From contig NZ_KB905814.1 of the NCBI RefSeq assembly GCF_000381025.1, forward strand, positions 372,001-436,000: DNA of 64,000 nucleotides, written 5' to 3'. The DNA comes from Streptomyces sulphureus DSM 40104. GTDB lineage: Bacteria; Actinomycetota; Actinomycetes; Streptomycetales; Streptomycetaceae. Positions 62,075 through 64,000 of the stretch are shown here, one piece after another (position 1 is the stretch's first letter; the number at the start of each line of letters is the position of its first letter). A program made the translations under genes and the position numbers. The notes beneath the pieces were generated by a model. It searched no databases. It saw only the letters and a list, made by a program, of their open reading frames with translations, and was not told where the DNA came from.

Positions 62075-62381
62075 GTGTCGTCGCCTCCTCTCGGCAGCTC
62101 GGGACAGGGCCGCCAGGCCCGATCCGGAAGTTTTACAGGGTCCAGTACAGCACGGAATCGGCAGGAGCGGAAAGCCCCGCCTTCTCCATGTCCGAGAGGC
62201 TATGGGGCTCCGTGAGCCGGGCGCAAACTATTTTCCGCCGGTCTCCGTAACATCTTCCGTGACATCAACCGGACGCGTCTCCTCCGCACTCGAGACCGCT
62301 CCAGGGGGCGTCGCCCCGTCATGTAGCGAACGAACATTGCTACGTACACGGCTCGTTGGGTGCACGGACGCTCGGATCTCG
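62075..62381. other. wblC promoter region and uvrD2 3' flank
   Basis: Contains GGGGC-GTC-GCCCC at 62306-62318, a short hairpin that may end the uvrD2 transcript, and the unidentified wblC promoter nearer 62130 (TGTAAAAC lies about 55 nt before the upstream ORF on the minus strand, a possible -10). Confidence 0.4.
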
Positions 62382-64000
62382 TCAGTTCCGCTCGGTGCCT
62401 CCGTCGGCGGCTGCGTCTTCGTCGGGCGCCTTCTCAGCGGGTGCTGTTTCGGAGGCCGTCTCCTCCGCGCCTGCCGTCCCTCCGGTGGCGAGGAGCTCCT
62501 CGCCGGAGCAGAGGGCGAGGACATCGCTTCCGTAGCGGTTGAGCTTGCGTGCTCCGACGCCCGGGATGCGGCTCAAGGAAGCGGCGTCCTCGGGGACGTT
62601 CTCGGCGATGGCGAGCAGGGTTCGGTCGGTGAAGATGCAGTACGCGGGCTGGCGGAGGGCCTCGGCCTGCTCGGAACGCCAGTCGCGCAGGCGCTCGTAG
62701 AGGCGCTCGTCGAGCTCCGAGGGGCAGTCCTCGCACCGCATCAGCTTCATCTCGCCGGGGTGGGTGAGGGTCCGTCCGCACACCCGGCAGACGGCGGGCG
62801 CCCGCTGCCTGCGCGCTCGCGGCACCGGGGCCGTCCCGCGCTCGATGCCGCCGGCGCCGCCGGATGTGCGGTGGGCGCCGCGCGAGGCAGTCCCCGGGCG
62901 CAGCCCTTCGAGGAAGCGCGAGGGGCGGCGGCCCGGGCGCCCACCGGGGGTGCGCGCGAGCGCCCAGGAGAGCGCAAGGGTTCTGCGCGCGCGGGTTACG
63001 CCGACGTAGAGAAGGCGGCGCTCCTCCTCCACCTGCGCCTCCGTCTTGGCGTGTGTGAGGGGGAGCATGCCGTCGGTCAGGCCGACGAGGAAGACGGCGT
63101 CCCACTCGAGTCCCTTCGCCGAGTGGAGCGAGGCGAGGGTGACCCCTTCCACGGTCGGTGCGTGCTGGGCGTTGGCCCTGGCGTCGAGTTCGCCGACGAG
63201 GTCCCCGAGGGTGGCGTTCGGGCGGGCGGACGCGAACTCCTCGGCGAGACGCACGAGCGCGGAGAGCGACTCCCAGCGGTCCCTCACCGCGCCGGACCCG
63301 GCGGGCGGCTCGGAGCTCCAGCCCTTGGTGCCGAGGACGGCGCGGACCTGCGAGGGGAGGTCGACGGCCGTCTCCACGAGCGGGTCCCTTCCCCCGGCGC
63401 GGGCGGCGCCGCGGAGGGCGACGCCGGCCTCGCGCACCTCGGGGCGCTCGAAGAAGCGCTCGGCACCCCGGAGTTGGTAGGGGACGCCGGCGTCGGCGAG
63501 CGCCTGCTCGTAGATCTCGGACTGGGCGTTGATCCGGAAGAGGACGGCGACCTCGCTCGCCGGTACGCCCGAGGCGAGGAGCTCGCGGATGCGTTGTGCG
63601 GTGCCCTCGGCCTCGCCGGGCTCGTCGCCGTACTCGGTGAAGGTCGGGTCCGGGCCCGGGTCGCGCTGGGCGACGAGTTCGAGGCGGTGATCGGCGGCGC
63701 GCCCGTGCGCCTGGGAGAGCAGGCCGTTGGCGAGGTGGACGACCTGCGGGGTCGAGCGGTAGTCGCGCACGAGCTTGACGACGGTGGCGCTCGGGTGCCG
63801 GACGCGGAAGTCGAGGAGGTGGTCGGGGGTGGCGCCGGTGAAGGAGTAGATGGTCTGGCTGGCGTCCCCGACCACGCAGAGGCTTTCGCGCTCGCCCACC
63901 CAGAGTTGGAGGAGCCGCTGCTGGAGGGGGGAGACGTCCTGGTACTCGTCGACGACGAAGTGCTGGTACTGGGCGCGGACCGCGTCGGCGACGTCGGGGC
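62382..64000 (-). CDS. uvrD2: UvrD2-type superfamily 1 helicase, C-terminal part (runs off the right edge)
   Basis: The frame is open to base 64000, so the N terminus and Walker A are missing. Visible parts: Walker B VVDEYQDV, the motif III segment CVVGDASQTIYSFTGA, motif IV-VI pieces (LVRDYRSTPQVV, TLASLHSAKGLEWDAVFLVG, LLYVGVTRARRTLALSWA), a Cys-rich linker CRVCGRTLT with CEDCP, and a C-terminal HRDC domain (LSRIPGVGARKLNRYGSDVLAL). The HRDC and zinc features define UvrD2 rather than UvrD1/PcrA. It unwinds DNA in repair and replication. Confidence 0.9.
   Translation of the reverse strand, partial: PDVADAVRAQYQHFVVDEYQDVSPLQQRLLQLWVGERESLCVVGDASQTIYSFTGATPDHLLDFRVRHPSATVVKLVRDYRSTPQVVHLANGLLSQAHGRAADHRLELVAQRDPGPDPTFTEYGDEPGEAEGTAQRIRELLASGVPASEVAVLFRINAQSEIYEQALADAGVPYQLRGAERFFERPEVREAGVALRGAARAGGRDPLVETAVDLPSQVRAVLGTKGWSSEPPAGSGAVRDRWESLSALVRLAEEFASARPNATLGDLVGELDARANAQHAPTVEGVTLASLHSAKGLEWDAVFLVGLTDGMLPLTHAKTEAQVEEERRLLYVGVTRARRTLALSWALARTPGGRPGRRPSRFLEGLRPGTASRGAHRTSGGAGGIERGTAPVPRARRQRAPAVCRVCGRTLTHPGEMKLMRCEDCPSELDERLYERLRDWRSEQAEALRQPAYCIFTDRTLLAIAENVPEDAASLSRIPGVGARKLNRYGSDVLALCSGEELLATGGTAGAEETASETAPAEKAPDEDAAADGGTERN

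Overview
The window is chromosomal DNA of a Streptomyces or very close relative. Base composition is about 70% GC with G or C in most third codon positions, GTG starts are frequent, and the gene content is typical of the genus: WhiB-like proteins, SigR/RsrA, the das chitooligosaccharide locus, and initiator tRNA genes. Gene order from about 10 kb to 62 kb follows what I remember of the Streptomyces coelicolor core (sigH, wblE, PAS kinase, das genes, dasR, cstA, nrdAB, def, rsrA-sigR, aroA, rsgA, hisN, wblC, uvrD2). I see no integrated phage, insertion sequence, CRISPR array or biosynthetic cluster.

Layout. 1-4.9 kb: partial methyltransferase, EamA transporter, CapA-type lipoprotein, LysR regulator, small conserved protein, NUDIX hydrolase. 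4.9-10.3 kb: two divergent, related HTH/TPR-like regulators sharing a palindrome-rich intergenic region, then an amidase, a PLP enzyme and an acetyltransferase. 10.5-16 kb: anti-sigma/sigma pair (ushX-sigH type), diacylglycerol kinase-like protein, wblE, and a PdtaS-like histidine kinase with a DasR-like operator upstream. 16-23.1 kb: N-acetylglucosamine/chitooligosaccharide import and use (SIS-domain sugar-phosphate enzyme, dasD, dasC, dasB, dasA) facing the regulator dasR, with two operator-like sites between dasA and dasR. 23.3-31.3 kb: cstA-ybdD, a symporter remnant, an acetyltransferase, a cobalamin riboswitch followed by nrdA-nrdB, and def.

31.3-42.9 kb: TPR protein, rsrA-sigR (thiol-oxidative stress switch with a SigR-type promoter and two start sites), hydrolase, SRAP DNA-protein crosslink protein, M50 protease, aroA, rsgA, SMR transporter, FGGY kinase, hisN, CBS protein. 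42.9-47.3 kb: catalase with a divergent Fur-family regulator, and two identical initiator tRNA genes bracketing a Sel1-repeat protein. 47.4-60.4 kb: UPF0182 membrane protein, PPA1309 protein, Lon-like PDZ protease, moaE, epimerase, zincin, NUDIX, YgjP-like metalloprotease, an orphan ThiF-like protein with an RRE-like N terminus, and a UbiB/ABC1 kinase with a long tail. 60.9-64 kb: small basic protein, wblC (whiB7) preceded by a leader with an upstream ORF and an intrinsic terminator, and the 3' part of uvrD2 running off the right edge.

Several stress and nutrient circuits are readable in the DNA: SigR autoregulation, DasR control of amino-sugar use, B12 control of ribonucleotide reductase, Fur-family control of catalase, and probable attenuation of wblC. 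Many genes have a -10-like hexamer exactly 7 nt before the start codon, suggesting leaderless transcripts. Names come from motif recognition and remembered family sequences, not from database searches.
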